A stretch of 64,000 nucleotides of DNA from Streptomyces sp. GESEQ-35 (GTDB lineage Bacteria; Actinomycetota; Actinomycetes; Streptomycetales; Streptomycetaceae), in assembly GCF_017948485.1 (NCBI RefSeq), contig NZ_JAFFSX010000002.1:124001-188000 (forward strand). Reading direction: 5' to 3'. This document shows, in pieces, positions 45,208 to 55,052 of this stretch. The notes under the pieces were generated by a model. It searched no databases and was not told the DNA's origin. It saw only the letters and a program-made list of their open reading frames with translations. Numbering within the stretch: position 1 is the first letter of the stretch; each line of letters begins with the position of its first letter. The translations under genes and the position numbers were made by a program.

Positions 45208-46524
45208 TCAGCGGCGTAGCAGCACCTTGCGGGTCGCGCGGGCCAGGCGGGCTGCGGGGCGGTGGGAGTGCGGGGTCGGGCCTGAGCGTTCCTGGCGCCA
45301 CTCGTGGAGCTCTCGTCGCGCTGCCGCGTCCTCGGGCCGCTCCCCGTCCAGCAGATGCCCCGCGAAGTCCAGTGCGTCCTGGCGGTAGCCGCCCGTCATC
45401 GGGTGGCCCTGGGCGTAGGCGAGGAAGGCGGGGCGGTATCCCTTGCCGAGGATGTGCGGGAGTTCCGGCGCGACCTTTGCCACGACGTCCGCGCGCTTTC
45501 CGGTGAGGGCCCGTGCCTGTACGCCCAGCCGGACCCGGTCGAAGCCTTCGGGGACGGGCGTGCCGGCGATCAGGGCGGACAGGAGCGCCGTCTGCGCGAG
45601 GGCGAGGCGCTGGCGGGCGGCGGTCGTGTCGGCGGGAGGCTCGGCGGCGGAGCCTTGCGGCGCCTTGGAGGGGCTGCTCGTCGAGGACTCCCGAGTCGCC
45701 CGCCCCCTCTCCAGCGCCCCCTGAATCGCCTCCAACTCCCGCTCCAGCTCGGCCGGTTGGGGGAAGTTCTCGTCCCTTTCCAGCAGGACGCCGGGAGGCG
45801 AGACGCGGGAGGCGAGGTCGGTCAGGATGTCGAGGACCGCGGCGGGGACCGGATGGGCGTGGCTGTCGTGCCAGACGCCGTCGCGTTCGAAGCCGCCCGC
45901 GACATGGACGTAGGCGATGGCCTCCAGGGGGAGTTCGGCGAGGGCCTTGGCCGGGTCCTCGGCGCGGTTGACGTGGTTGGTGTGCAGGTTGGCCACGTCG
46001 ATCAGGAGCCGTACGCCGGTGCGGTCGGCGAGGTCGTACAGGAACTGGCCCTCGGTCATCTCCTCGCCGGGCCACGCGATGAGCGCCGCGATGTTCTCCA
46101 CGGCGAGCGGTACGGGCAGCGCGTCCTGGGCGATACGGATGTTCTCGCAGAGGACGTCGAGGGAGTCCCTCGTGCGCGGTACGGGCAGCAGGTGGCCCGC
46201 CTCCAGGCGAGGGGACGCGGTCAGGGAGCCGCCCGCCCGTACGAACGCGATGTGCTCGGTGACCAGCGGGGAGCCCAGCGCCTCGGCGCGCTCGGCGAGA
46301 GCCGTGAGGCGGGACCCGTCGGGGCGGTCGGCGCCGCCGAGGCCGAGGGAGACGCCGTGCGGGACGACGGTCACGCCGCGCTCGCGCAGCCGCAGCAGCG
46401 ACTCGGGAAGATGGCCGGGGCATACGTTCTCGGCCACGGCCTCGACCCAGTCGATACCCGGCATGCGCTCCACGGCGTCCGCGATCTCCGGCCGCCACCC
46501 GATTCCCGTCCCCAGTCGCTCCAT
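45208..46524 (-). CDS. DUF692/MNIO iron-dependent oxidase fused to an accessory domain
   Basis: The 438-residue protein has an N-terminal MNIO (multinuclear non-heme iron oxidase, DUF692) TIM barrel, residues 1-275. Candidate metal ligands are visible in order: His56 (VPHGVSLG), Glu90/His91 (VTEHIAF), Glu143 (VENIAAL), Asp176/Asn179/His184 ([14 protein letters not shown]), His207 (YVHVAGG), His222 (DSHAHP) and Glu249 (LLERDENFP). Known MNIOs (MbnB, TglH) modify cysteine-containing peptides. After a Ser/Pro linker a helical domain (about 300-410) corresponds to the separate partner protein of other systems. DUF4142 and TIGR04222 genes follow on the same strand. The substrate is unknown. Confidence 0.88.
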   Translation of the reverse strand: MERLGTGIGWRPEIADAVERMPGIDWVEAVAENVCPGHLPESLLRLRERGVTVVPHGVSLGLGGADRPDGSRLTALAERAEALGSPLVTEHIAFVRAGGSLTASPRLEAGHLLPVPRTRDSLDVLCENIRIAQDALPVPLAVENIAALIAWPGEEMTEGQFLYDLADRTGVRLLIDVANLHTNHVNRAEDPAKALAELPLEAIAYVHVAGGFERDGVWHDSHAHPVPAAVLDILTDLASRVSPPGVLLERDENFPQPAELERELEAIQGALERGRATRESSTSSPSKAPQGSAAEPPADTTAARQRLALAQTALLSALIAGTPVPEGFDRVRLGVQARALTGKRADVVAKVAPELPHILGKGYRPAFLAYAQGHPMTGGYRQDALDFAGHLLDGERPEDAAARRELHEWRQERSGPTPHSHRPAARLARATRKVLLRR

Positions 46525-46793
46525 CGTCCCCTCCTCCGCCCGGTGTCACCTGGCTCCGCCGCGTCGTCTCCTTCGACGTGCCGCCGCTGTGTGACGGGGG
46601 TATGGCCCCGGCGTGCCCGCCCGAACCGCGCTCCGGGCGCCTTCAGAGCAACATTTGAGGTTCGGGGAGGGGCGGACGTGGACGGGAGGCTGCCGACGCC
46701 GGGATGTACGGGCGGGAAGCGGCCGGTGTTCAACCGCGGGGACGAAGGCCCGGATCCTTCAGCACTTCACGGCGGCGGGGACGGGCCCGCCCT

Positions 46794-47588
46794 TCAGCGC
46801 TTGACGGCCACGCCTCCGAAGCTGTCCACGTCCCGCCGCTCGTCCGCGGCCGACGGGCCGGAGCGCCACTCGGCGACCGGGACCAGACCGGGCTCCAGCA
46901 GGTCGAAGCCGTCGAAGAAGCGGGCCAGCTGCTCGGGGGCCCGGTTGATCCGCGGGTTGTCGCTCGCCTCGTTCCAGCGCCCGACCATCGCCCGCATCTC
47001 GTCCGCGTGGAACACCTCGGTGCTGTCGCAGAACACCAGGTGGCTCCCGGCGGGGAGGGCCTCCTTGAGCCGTTCCACGATCGGGTAGGCGGTGTCGTCC
47101 GGCACGTGCGCGACGATGCCGAGCAGCATGAGCGCGACGGGCCGGCCGAAGTCGAGCGTGCGCTCGGCGCCACGCAGGATGGACTCCGGGTCGCGCAGGT
47201 CGGCGTCGATGTAGTCGGTGGCGCCGTCGTGTGTGCTGGTGAGCAGGGCGTGGGCGTGGGTGAGCACGACGGGATCGTGGTCGACGTACACGATCCTCGA
47301 TTCGGGGGCGATGCCCTGGGCGACCTCGTGGGTGTTGTCGAGGGTGGGCAGACCGGTGCCGACGTCGAGGAACTGCCGTATCCCGGCCTCCGCGGCCAGA
47401 TACGTGACCGCGCGTTTGAGGAACCCCCGCTGGGCGCGTGCGATGTCGACGATCTCGGGGTTGAGCTCACGCATCTGGTCGCCGACCTGCCGGTCGATCT
47501 CGTAGCAGTCCTTCCCGCCCAGCCAGTAGTTCCAGATGCGTGCGGAGTGCGGCACATTGCTGTTGATCGGCGGACGGTCGACTGACAT
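46794..47588 (-). CDS. SAM-dependent methyltransferase, DUF574 family
   Basis: The 264-residue protein belongs to the large actinobacterial group of putative S-adenosylmethionine methyltransferases (Methyltransf_19). It shows ARIWNYWLGGKDCYEIDR at the start, the SAM-binding QFLDVGTGLPT and VYVDHDPVV. Streptomyces encode many paralogues, several next to regulators; the substrate is unknown. GGGAG lies 5 nt before ATG 47588. It is divergent from the ArsR gene. Confidence 0.88.
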   Translation of the reverse strand: MSVDRPPINSNVPHSARIWNYWLGGKDCYEIDRQVGDQMRELNPEIVDIARAQRGFLKRAVTYLAAEAGIRQFLDVGTGLPTLDNTHEVAQGIAPESRIVYVDHDPVVLTHAHALLTSTHDGATDYIDADLRDPESILRGAERTLDFGRPVALMLLGIVAHVPDDTAYPIVERLKEALPAGSHLVFCDSTEVFHADEMRAMVGRWNEASDNPRINRAPEQLARFFDGFDLLEPGLVPVAEWRSGPSAADERRDVDSFGGVAVKR

Positions 47589-47697
47589 GACAACTCCCGG
47601 ACATACCCTCGGCGTTGCGCGTTCCCAGCGGCGCGGGTCTCACGGTAGCCCGATGATCCGCGCCGGGCGAAGGAGGGGGACGACAAGGCCGTACGAC

Positions 47698-47727
47698 TTG
47701 ATAGGCAAGCCGTCACTTGCCTATGGT
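47698..47727 (+). promoter_or_regulatory. arsR-type promoter with internal operator, leaderless start
   Basis: TTGATA (47698-47703, -35) and TATGGT (47722-47727, -10) are 18 nt apart, and transcription 8 nt further would begin at the A of ATG 47735. Between and over the boxes lies a perfect inverted repeat: ATAGGCAAG (47701-47709), six nt, CTTGCCTAT (47716-47724). This is the expected arrangement for ArsR autorepression. Confidence 0.7.
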
Positions 47728-47734
47728 GGTGGTC

Positions 47735-48037
47735 ATGTCGGAGGATCTCTTCAAGGCGCTGGCCGACCCCACCCGTCGACGCATCCTCGATGAGCTGGTG
47801 GAACGGGACGGGCAGACCCTGTTCGAGATATGCACCCGGCTGGTGACCAAGCACGGTCTGGGGCTGTCCCGCCAGGCGGTCAGCCAGCACCTGGCCGTAC
47901 TGGAATCCGCGGGTCTGGTCCGTTCACGGCGCGAGGGCCGCTACAAGTTCCACGATCTGAACACCCAACCGCTTGAGCTCATCGTGACCCGATGGCTCAG
48001 GCCCGGCACAGCCGAGACACCGGAGGACACATCATGA
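47735..48037 (+). CDS. ArsR-family transcriptional regulator
   Basis: The 100-residue winged-helix protein has LFKALADPTRRRILDEL at the start, the recognition helix region LSRQAVSQHLAVLESAGLV and the wing RREGRYKFHDL. No metal-binding ELCVC-like motif is present, so it is not a classic metal sensor; it resembles the SdpR/glyoxalase-associated group. Its TGA overlaps the VOC gene start, so the two form an operon under the operator at 47701-47724. The ATG at 47735 has no ribosome-binding site, which fits a leaderless mRNA. Confidence 0.9.
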   Translation: MSEDLFKALADPTRRRILDELVERDGQTLFEICTRLVTKHGLGLSRQAVSQHLAVLESAGLVRSRREGRYKFHDLNTQPLELIVTRWLRPGTAETPEDTS

Positions 48038-48420
48038 GGATCCACCTGACCAGCGCCTTCGTCGACGACCAGGAAAAGGCCCTGCTCTTCTACACCGACG
48101 TGCTCGGGTTCCGGAAGAAGCACGACGTCCCGCTGGGCGACGACCGGTGGCTGACCGTGGTCTCGCCGGAGGAGCCCGACGGGACCGAACTGCTCCTGGA
48201 GCCCTCCCGTCACCCCGTGGTGAAGGCGTACAAGGACGGGCTGGCCGCGGACGGCATCCCGGCCGTCTCCTTCGCCGTGGACGACGTACAGGCGGAGTTC
48301 GAGCGGCTGCGCGGGCTCGGGGTGCGGTTCACGCAGGAGCCGCTGGAGATGGGCACGGTCACCACTGCGGTTCTGGACGACACCTGCGGCAACCTGATCC
48401 AGATCGTGCACAGCAAGTAA
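48034..48420 (+). CDS. VOC (glyoxalase/bleomycin-resistance fold) protein
   Basis: The 128-residue protein has two beta-alpha-beta-beta-beta modules typical of the vicinal-oxygen-chelate superfamily: RIHLTSAFVDDQEKALLFYT in the first and VSFAVDDVQAEFERLRGLG in the second. Metal-ligand candidates are His4, Glu in ELLLEP and Glu/Asp near the end. It is translationally coupled to the ArsR gene (ATGA overlap) and is probably the regulated detoxification enzyme or binding protein. Substrate unknown. Confidence 0.88.
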   Translation: MRIHLTSAFVDDQEKALLFYTDVLGFRKKHDVPLGDDRWLTVVSPEEPDGTELLLEPSRHPVVKAYKDGLAADGIPAVSFAVDDVQAEFERLRGLGVRFTQEPLEMGTVTTAVLDDTCGNLIQIVHSK

Positions 48421-48453
48421 GGCGCCGGCCGTGGTGTCGGCGGTCAGGCAGAG

Positions 48454-50809
<2,356 letters not shown>

Positions 50810-50856
50810 GTCCTCCAGTCTGCCAGGCGGAAGATCGTTCCTCCGGGCGCGAGAGG

Positions 50857-51357
50857 ATGAGCGCATGCGACGTGACTTACGGCTGGAGGGCGTCGGACCC
50901 GGTGGCCGCCGCGGTCGGGCCCGGGCGGGTGCACCTGGCCTGTCTGCTGGTCGCGTTGGCCTCGACCGCGGCGCTCGGCACCGTCGCGACCCTCGTCGTG
51001 ACGCTGATCGGCGATCCGGTGAGCTCCGACCACCAGACCCGGGTGGCGCCGCTCCCGGCGGGCGCGGCCGGGCTGGTCGCCACGCCGGCCTGTGCGCTGC
51101 TCGGCACGGCCGTCGGCGCGCTCACCTCCTGGCCGCTGCTGCGCTCGCCCGTCCGGGCGGTCCCGGCGATGCTGCTCGCGGCTCTGCTGTCCGTGGTCGT
51201 CACCGGGTCCCCGGCGCAGGCGGCGGTCAGCGGACTGGTCACGGGGTCGCAGTCGGGCCGGGTGCCGCTGCCCCTGTTGCCGCTGGCCGCCTCGGCCCTG
51301 CTCACCACGGCGGCGGTCGCCGTGGCCTGCGCGCTCACGTCCCGCAGGTCACCCTGA
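50857..51357 (+). CDS. Putative integral membrane protein, 166 aa
   Basis: Four hydrophobic segments are visible (about 25-50, 70-90, 100-125, 140-160) in an Ala/Val/Leu-rich protein; no domain is recognised. ATG 50857 directly follows GAGAGG, so the first in-frame GTG (50872) could be the true start. It ends 8 nt before the convergent small Cys protein gene. Confidence 0.7.
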   Translation: MSACDVTYGWRASDPVAAAVGPGRVHLACLLVALASTAALGTVATLVVTLIGDPVSSDHQTRVAPLPAGAAGLVATPACALLGTAVGALTSWPLLRSPVRAVPAMLLAALLSVVVTGSPAQAAVSGLVTGSQSGRVPLPLLPLAASALLTTAAVAVACALTSRRSP

Positions 51358-51564
51358 GCAGGCGGTGCGCTGGGCCTCCTGCCACTCGCAGACCGGGCAG
51401 AGGGTGATGCCCTTGTACGACTCCGGGTACTCCGTCGGCTCCTGGCAGAGCACACTCCCCCACTCTCGGCTTCGCTCGAGCGGGGGGACCCCCATCGCGT
51501 ACGGCGGCCCGTCGGCCCTCGGCGGCCTGGTCGCGTCGATCAGGCAGTAGTCGTCGTCGCTCAT
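51349..51564 (-). CDS. Small Cys-containing protein with an in-frame repeat insertion
   Basis: The 71-residue protein has a C-terminal CPVC motif with a further Cys seven residues on (CPVCEWQEAQRTAC), which could bind zinc, and an N-terminal Cys in DDDYCLIDA. Residues 24-38 (MGVPPLERSREWGSV) are encoded by a GC-rich repeat at 51455-51495 that I know as common in Streptomyces intergenic DNA; it keeps the frame open. No function recognised. Confidence 0.65.
   Translation of the reverse strand: MSDDDYCLIDATRPPRADGPPYAMGVPPLERSREWGSVLCQEPTEYPESYKGITLCPVCEWQEAQRTACSG
51455..51495. repeat. Streptomyces interspersed repeat (CTCCCCCACTCTCGGCTTCG type)
   Basis: The 41-nt element starts CTCCCCCACTCTCGGCTTCG and ends with CGGGGGGACCCCCAT. 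The outer C-run and G-run and an inner CTCG/CGAG pair can fold. This is the only copy in the window, but I recall the same sequence from many Streptomyces genomes. It interrupts the small Cys protein gene without shifting its frame. Confidence 0.7.
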
Positions 51565-51582
51565 ATGCCCAGCGTACGAGGG

Positions 51583-52440
51583 TCAGCCGTCCGTCGTGCG
51601 AGGGTCGGCGTGCCCGCCCGCGGCCCCGATCAGCTCGGACACCTTCACGAACCGGAAGCCCTTGCGGCGCAGCTCGGGGACGATCGTGTGGAGGGCGCGT
51701 TCGGTCGCCGGGGCGGCGCTGCGCGTGCAGTGCAGCACCACCACCGAGCCCGGCCGCACGCCGTCCAGCACCTGTTGGGCCACGGCGTCCGCGTCGGTCG
51801 CAAAGGCGTCCCCGCCCACCACATCCCACTGCACGGCGGTGACGCCGGTCGCGCTCAGCGCCTTCAGGGCCCGGCCGTCGTAACAGCCGCCGGGGAAGCG
51901 GAAGTACGGCATCGGCGCCCGCACCCCGGCCCTGTGAAAGGCCGCGAACGCCCGCTCCACGTCCGCCCGCATCCGGTCCTCGGGCACGGTCGGCAGGCCG
52001 TAGCAGTCGGCGGTGAAGGCGTAGTGGCTGTACGAGTGGTTCGCGATCTCGAAGAGCGGGTCGCGGCCGATGGTCCGGGCCTGGACCGGATACTCCTCGG
52101 CCCATCGGCCCGTCATGAACACGGTCGCCGGAACCTTCAGCGCCCGGAGCGCCGCGATGAGCTGCGGATTGTCGAAGTGCTCTCCCGCCGCCGCCCGCGG
52201 CCCCTGGTCCGCGGTCATGTCGGCGTCGAAGGTGAGGGCGACGGTCTTGTCCTCCGTTCGCCGGCCGTTCTCGAACACGGGGGTCAGGCCCGCGGGCCCG
52301 GGGGCGAGGGTGGGGGGCCGCGACGGAGCGACGACCGGCTTCGAGGGGGCGGGACGGCGCGGTGCTTCGGCCGTCCCGCAGGCGGCGAGGGTGGCACCCA
52401 GGACGCAGACGGTGGCTACTCTTCGTACAAGTGTGATCAC
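51583..52440 (-). CDS. Polysaccharide deacetylase (NodB/CE4) lipoprotein
   Basis: The 285-residue lipoprotein (lipobox LAACG near residue 21) removes acetyl groups from peptidoglycan, chitin or xylan. CE4 motifs are present: TFDAD (motif 1, general base Asp and metal Asp), HSYSH (motif 2, metal His), RFPGG (motif 3), WDVVGGD (motif 4) and VVLHC (motif 5). A Pro-rich linker separates the anchor from the domain. The GTG start lies right after GAGG, so its 5' end is uncertain. The AT-rich stretch 52441-52510 upstream probably holds the promoter. Confidence 0.93.
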   Translation of the reverse strand: MITLVRRVATVCVLGATLAACGTAEAPRRPAPSKPVVAPSRPPTLAPGPAGLTPVFENGRRTEDKTVALTFDADMTADQGPRAAAGEHFDNPQLIAALRALKVPATVFMTGRWAEEYPVQARTIGRDPLFEIANHSYSHYAFTADCYGLPTVPEDRMRADVERAFAAFHRAGVRAPMPYFRFPGGCYDGRALKALSATGVTAVQWDVVGGDAFATDADAVAQQVLDGVRPGSVVVLHCTRSAAPATERALHTIVPELRRKGFRFVKVSELIGAAGGHADPRTTDG

Positions 52441-52513
52441 CTCATGAACGTAACTATGTGTGGAATATGGCTTTTGTCTTTTGAGGGTTCTCTCCGGATG
52501 TCTCTCGCCGAAT

Positions 52514-52946
52514 TCACCCGTCCGACGGGATCAGGCCGTGGAAGAACCAGCCCGCGGCCACCAGGTAGCGGCCCAGGTCGGGGTCCACGGCCAGGCCCGC
52601 AAGGGCCAGCGTGCAGAAGACGAACGCCCCGGCGGTCTGGATCCGGAAGACGGCCGGTCCGTGCGGAGTGCCGCGGACGGCGCCGAGGACCAGGACGAGC
52701 AGTGCGACGACGGTCAGGGCCATGGACTGGGACACCATGTCCAGCGCCCGCAGGGCGACGACCAGTGCCACGCCCACTCCGAGAACGGGCCAGGTCAGCC
52801 GGGGCTTTCCCAGCTGGTGGACGATCAGGTACAGCAGGGGCAGCAGAGGCAGGCCCTCGCCGAACATCTCGACCGAGTCGGCCACGTCGCCGTCGCCCGA
52901 GCCCCCGATGACCATGCCGGGAACCGTGAGCAGGAGCGGCAGGCAT
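52514..52946 (-). CDS. Putative membrane protein, possible frameshift at codon 2
   Basis: The frame ending at 52514 encodes about 134-144 residues with four hydrophobic segments (PLLLTVPGMVIGG, LPLLPLLYLIVHQLG, PVLGVGVALVVALRAL, ALTVVALLVLVLGAV and later). No good start exists in that frame except ATG 52915. A strong AGGAGG with correctly spaced ATG lies at 52946, but one base out of frame; removing one C after that ATG would give MLPLLLTVPGMV. Either an indel, a sequencing error, or translation from 52915. No domain recognised; it is divergent from the two-component genes. Confidence 0.55.
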
Positions 52947-53148
52947 GACGTACCTCCTGAGGAGTCCAGGTGTGAACGGGTCCGGGGTGTCTCGCACGCC
53001 CTCAGACTGCGGACGGGAGGGGATCGCCAGTAGTGCCGAAACGGCATGCACGCCCGTGGAGTTGTCACCGTCCGGCATGACATCTGTCATGCGGGGAGGG
53101 GCCGTTCGGCACTCCGCCCGGACGGTGTGCCGCTGCGACAATGACCGG

Positions 53149-54345
53149 GTGGGCGACGGGCCGGGAGAGCGCGGAGCGACGGGGCTGACCAGCTTCCGCC
53201 GCTATACGTGGTGGGCCGTGCCAGGCACCACTGCCTTGGTTCTGGTCGTCCTGATCGGCGACTGGATCCTGGACGACGACTGGCCGCTCTGGATCCGGGC
53301 CGTCGGCGCCCCTGTCCTGGTGGTCGAGACGCTGGCAAGTGTGGTGCTGCTCAGCAGACGGCTGGATCCGCCCCCGGCGGAGCTGAACTCCCCACGTCCG
53401 CCTGTGGGTTGGCTGCTGGTCGCGGGCGCGGCGGCGCTCGTGCTCGCGGTGCTGCCACTGACGCGGCGCGAGTACGGGGTCTGGGCGGTGGCGCCGGGGG
53501 TGACGGTGGCGATCGCCGCGACCTTTCTCACGCCGCGCCGCAGGCGGCAGGCGATCGCCGGGGCGGTGGTCCTGGCCACGCTGCCCGGCGGCATCGTCAG
53601 CCTGGTCGCCGGGGACGGGCAACTGACGTATGCGGCACTGTTTCCGGCGGGGCTGGTCGCCTGCACCGTCTGGCTGACCCTCGGGCCGCTGTGGGCCTGG
53701 GACATCGCGGGGCGGCTGGACCGGGCCCGGCGGCTGGAGGCGGAGCTGGCGGTGAAGGACGAGCGCCTCCGGTTCGCCGCGGACCTGCACGACATCCAGG
53801 GACACCATCTGCAAGTCATCGCGCTGAAGAGCGAGTTGGCCGCGCGGCTCGTCGAGTCCGACCCGGTGCGCGCCGCCGGTGAGATGAAGGAGGTACGACA
53901 GCTGTCCTACGACGCGCTGCGTGACACCCGGGCCGTGGTGCAGGGCTACCGCCGTACGACGCTGGACGACGAGATCGCCAACGCGACGCGGGTCCTGGCG
54001 GCGGCGGACATCGACGCCGGGATGCGCCTCGACGCCCCCACGGACGGGCTCGCCGACTCGGTCCGCCATCTCCTCGGAATGGTGATGCGGGAGGCCACCA
54101 CCAATGTGCTGCGGCACAGCCGGGCGCGGCACGCAGCCGTCGTGTACCGCGTCACCGGCGGTGTCGCCTCTCTGCGGGTCAGCAACGACGGTGCCGAAGA
54201 AGGGCGTTCGGACACCACGGGTACCGGGTTGCGGTCGCTCGACGAACGATTGCGGGCTGCCGGAGGCGAGTTGACGTGGGAACGTGACGGCGAGTGGTTC
54301 GTCGTGCGGGCCGCGCTGCCCGTGGACTCCCGTGAGGTGACATGA
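53149..54345 (+). CDS. DesK/NarX-type sensor histidine kinase
   Basis: The 398-residue kinase has about five to six membrane segments (residues 15-195) without a large extracytoplasmic domain, then a HisKA_3 dimerisation domain with phospho-acceptor His214 in DLHDIQGHHLQ, and an ATPase domain with REATTNVLRHSRA (N box) and a degenerate G box TTGTGLRSLDERL. GTG 53149 has GACAAT seven nt upstream, consistent with a leaderless message. Its TGA overlaps the response regulator ATG. Confidence 0.9.
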   Translation: MGDGPGERGATGLTSFRRYTWWAVPGTTALVLVVLIGDWILDDDWPLWIRAVGAPVLVVETLASVVLLSRRLDPPPAELNSPRPPVGWLLVAGAAALVLAVLPLTRREYGVWAVAPGVTVAIAATFLTPRRRRQAIAGAVVLATLPGGIVSLVAGDGQLTYAALFPAGLVACTVWLTLGPLWAWDIAGRLDRARRLEAELAVKDERLRFAADLHDIQGHHLQVIALKSELAARLVESDPVRAAGEMKEVRQLSYDALRDTRAVVQGYRRTTLDDEIANATRVLAAADIDAGMRLDAPTDGLADSVRHLLGMVMREATTNVLRHSRARHAAVVYRVTGGVASLRVSNDGAEEGRSDTTGTGLRSLDERLRAAGGELTWERDGEWFVVRAALPVDSREVT

Positions 54346-54943
54346 TCCGGTTGCTGCTCGCCGACGACGAGGACGTTCTCCGCAGTGCCCTGGCCGCGCT
54401 GCTCTCGCTGGAGGACGATCTGACCGTGGTCGCCGAGGCCGCCACCGCCACGGACGCGGTGCTGCCGGCCCGCGAGTATCGCCACGACATCGCCGTGCTC
54501 GACCTGGAGATGCCACCCACCGACGGACTGCGGGCCGCCGAGGAGATCCGGGCCGAACTCGGCACCCAGATCGTCCTCGTCACCGGCACGCCCGTCCCGC
54601 GGTTCTGCGGCGGGCCCTCTCCGCGGGCGTGCGCGGCTTCGTGCCCAAGACGACCCCGGCGGCCCGGCTGGCGGAGATCATCCGGGACATCGCCGCGGGC
54701 CGCCGTTACGTGGATCCCGACATCGCCGCCTCCGCCCTCACCGAGGACGACTGCCCCCTCACCGACCGGGAGCTGGAGATCCTGCGGGCGGCCCGCACCG
54801 GCGCCTCGATCACCGAGATCGCCGCCGCGGTCCACCTGGCACCCGGAACGGTCCGCAACCACCTCTCCGCCGCCATGTCCAAACTCGGCACCCCCACACG
54901 CCACGCCGCCGCCCACCGAGCGTGGGAGCAGGGCTGGATCTGA
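54342..54943 (+). pseudogene. DesR/NarL-type response regulator, frameshifted
   Basis: The first frame (from ATG 54342, overlapping the kinase stop) encodes a receiver with Asp8/Asp9 and phospho-acceptor Asp54 (VLDLEMPPTDGL) up to IVLVTG near 54586. The next residues of the receiver (HARPAVLRRALSAGVRGFVPK) and the LuxR helix-turn-helix (LTDRELEILRAARTG ... GTVRNHLSAAMSKLG) are in the +1-shifted frame to the stop at 54943. A single missing base between GG and CAC near 54586 explains this. Intact length would be about 200 residues. Gene loss, a sequencing error or recoding are possible; both parts keep good coding bias. Confidence 0.85.
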
Positions 54944-54972
54944 GCGGAACTGGTGAAGGCCGGCGCGGTACA

Positions 54973-55012
54973 GCGCCCGTAAGGGGCGCGGGGAACGGCG
55001 CGACCAGCCCCC
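54973..55012. repeat. GC-rich interspersed hairpin repeat, copy 5
   Basis: GCGCCCGTAAGGGGCGCGGG then GAACGGCGCGACCAGCCCCC lies 30 nt after the response regulator stop, in the orientation hairpin first, tail second relative to that gene. The same order follows the stops near copies 3 and 4. Confidence 0.85.
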
Positions 55013-55052
55013 ACCGGCCCGCGGTGAACGAACTGCATGAACAGCGGAGCGC

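Noticed and set aside
46525-46793. Small gene between the MNIO and methyltransferase genes
   Set aside because: Open frames here lack start signals and coding bias; it is read as promoter DNA of the MNIO gene.
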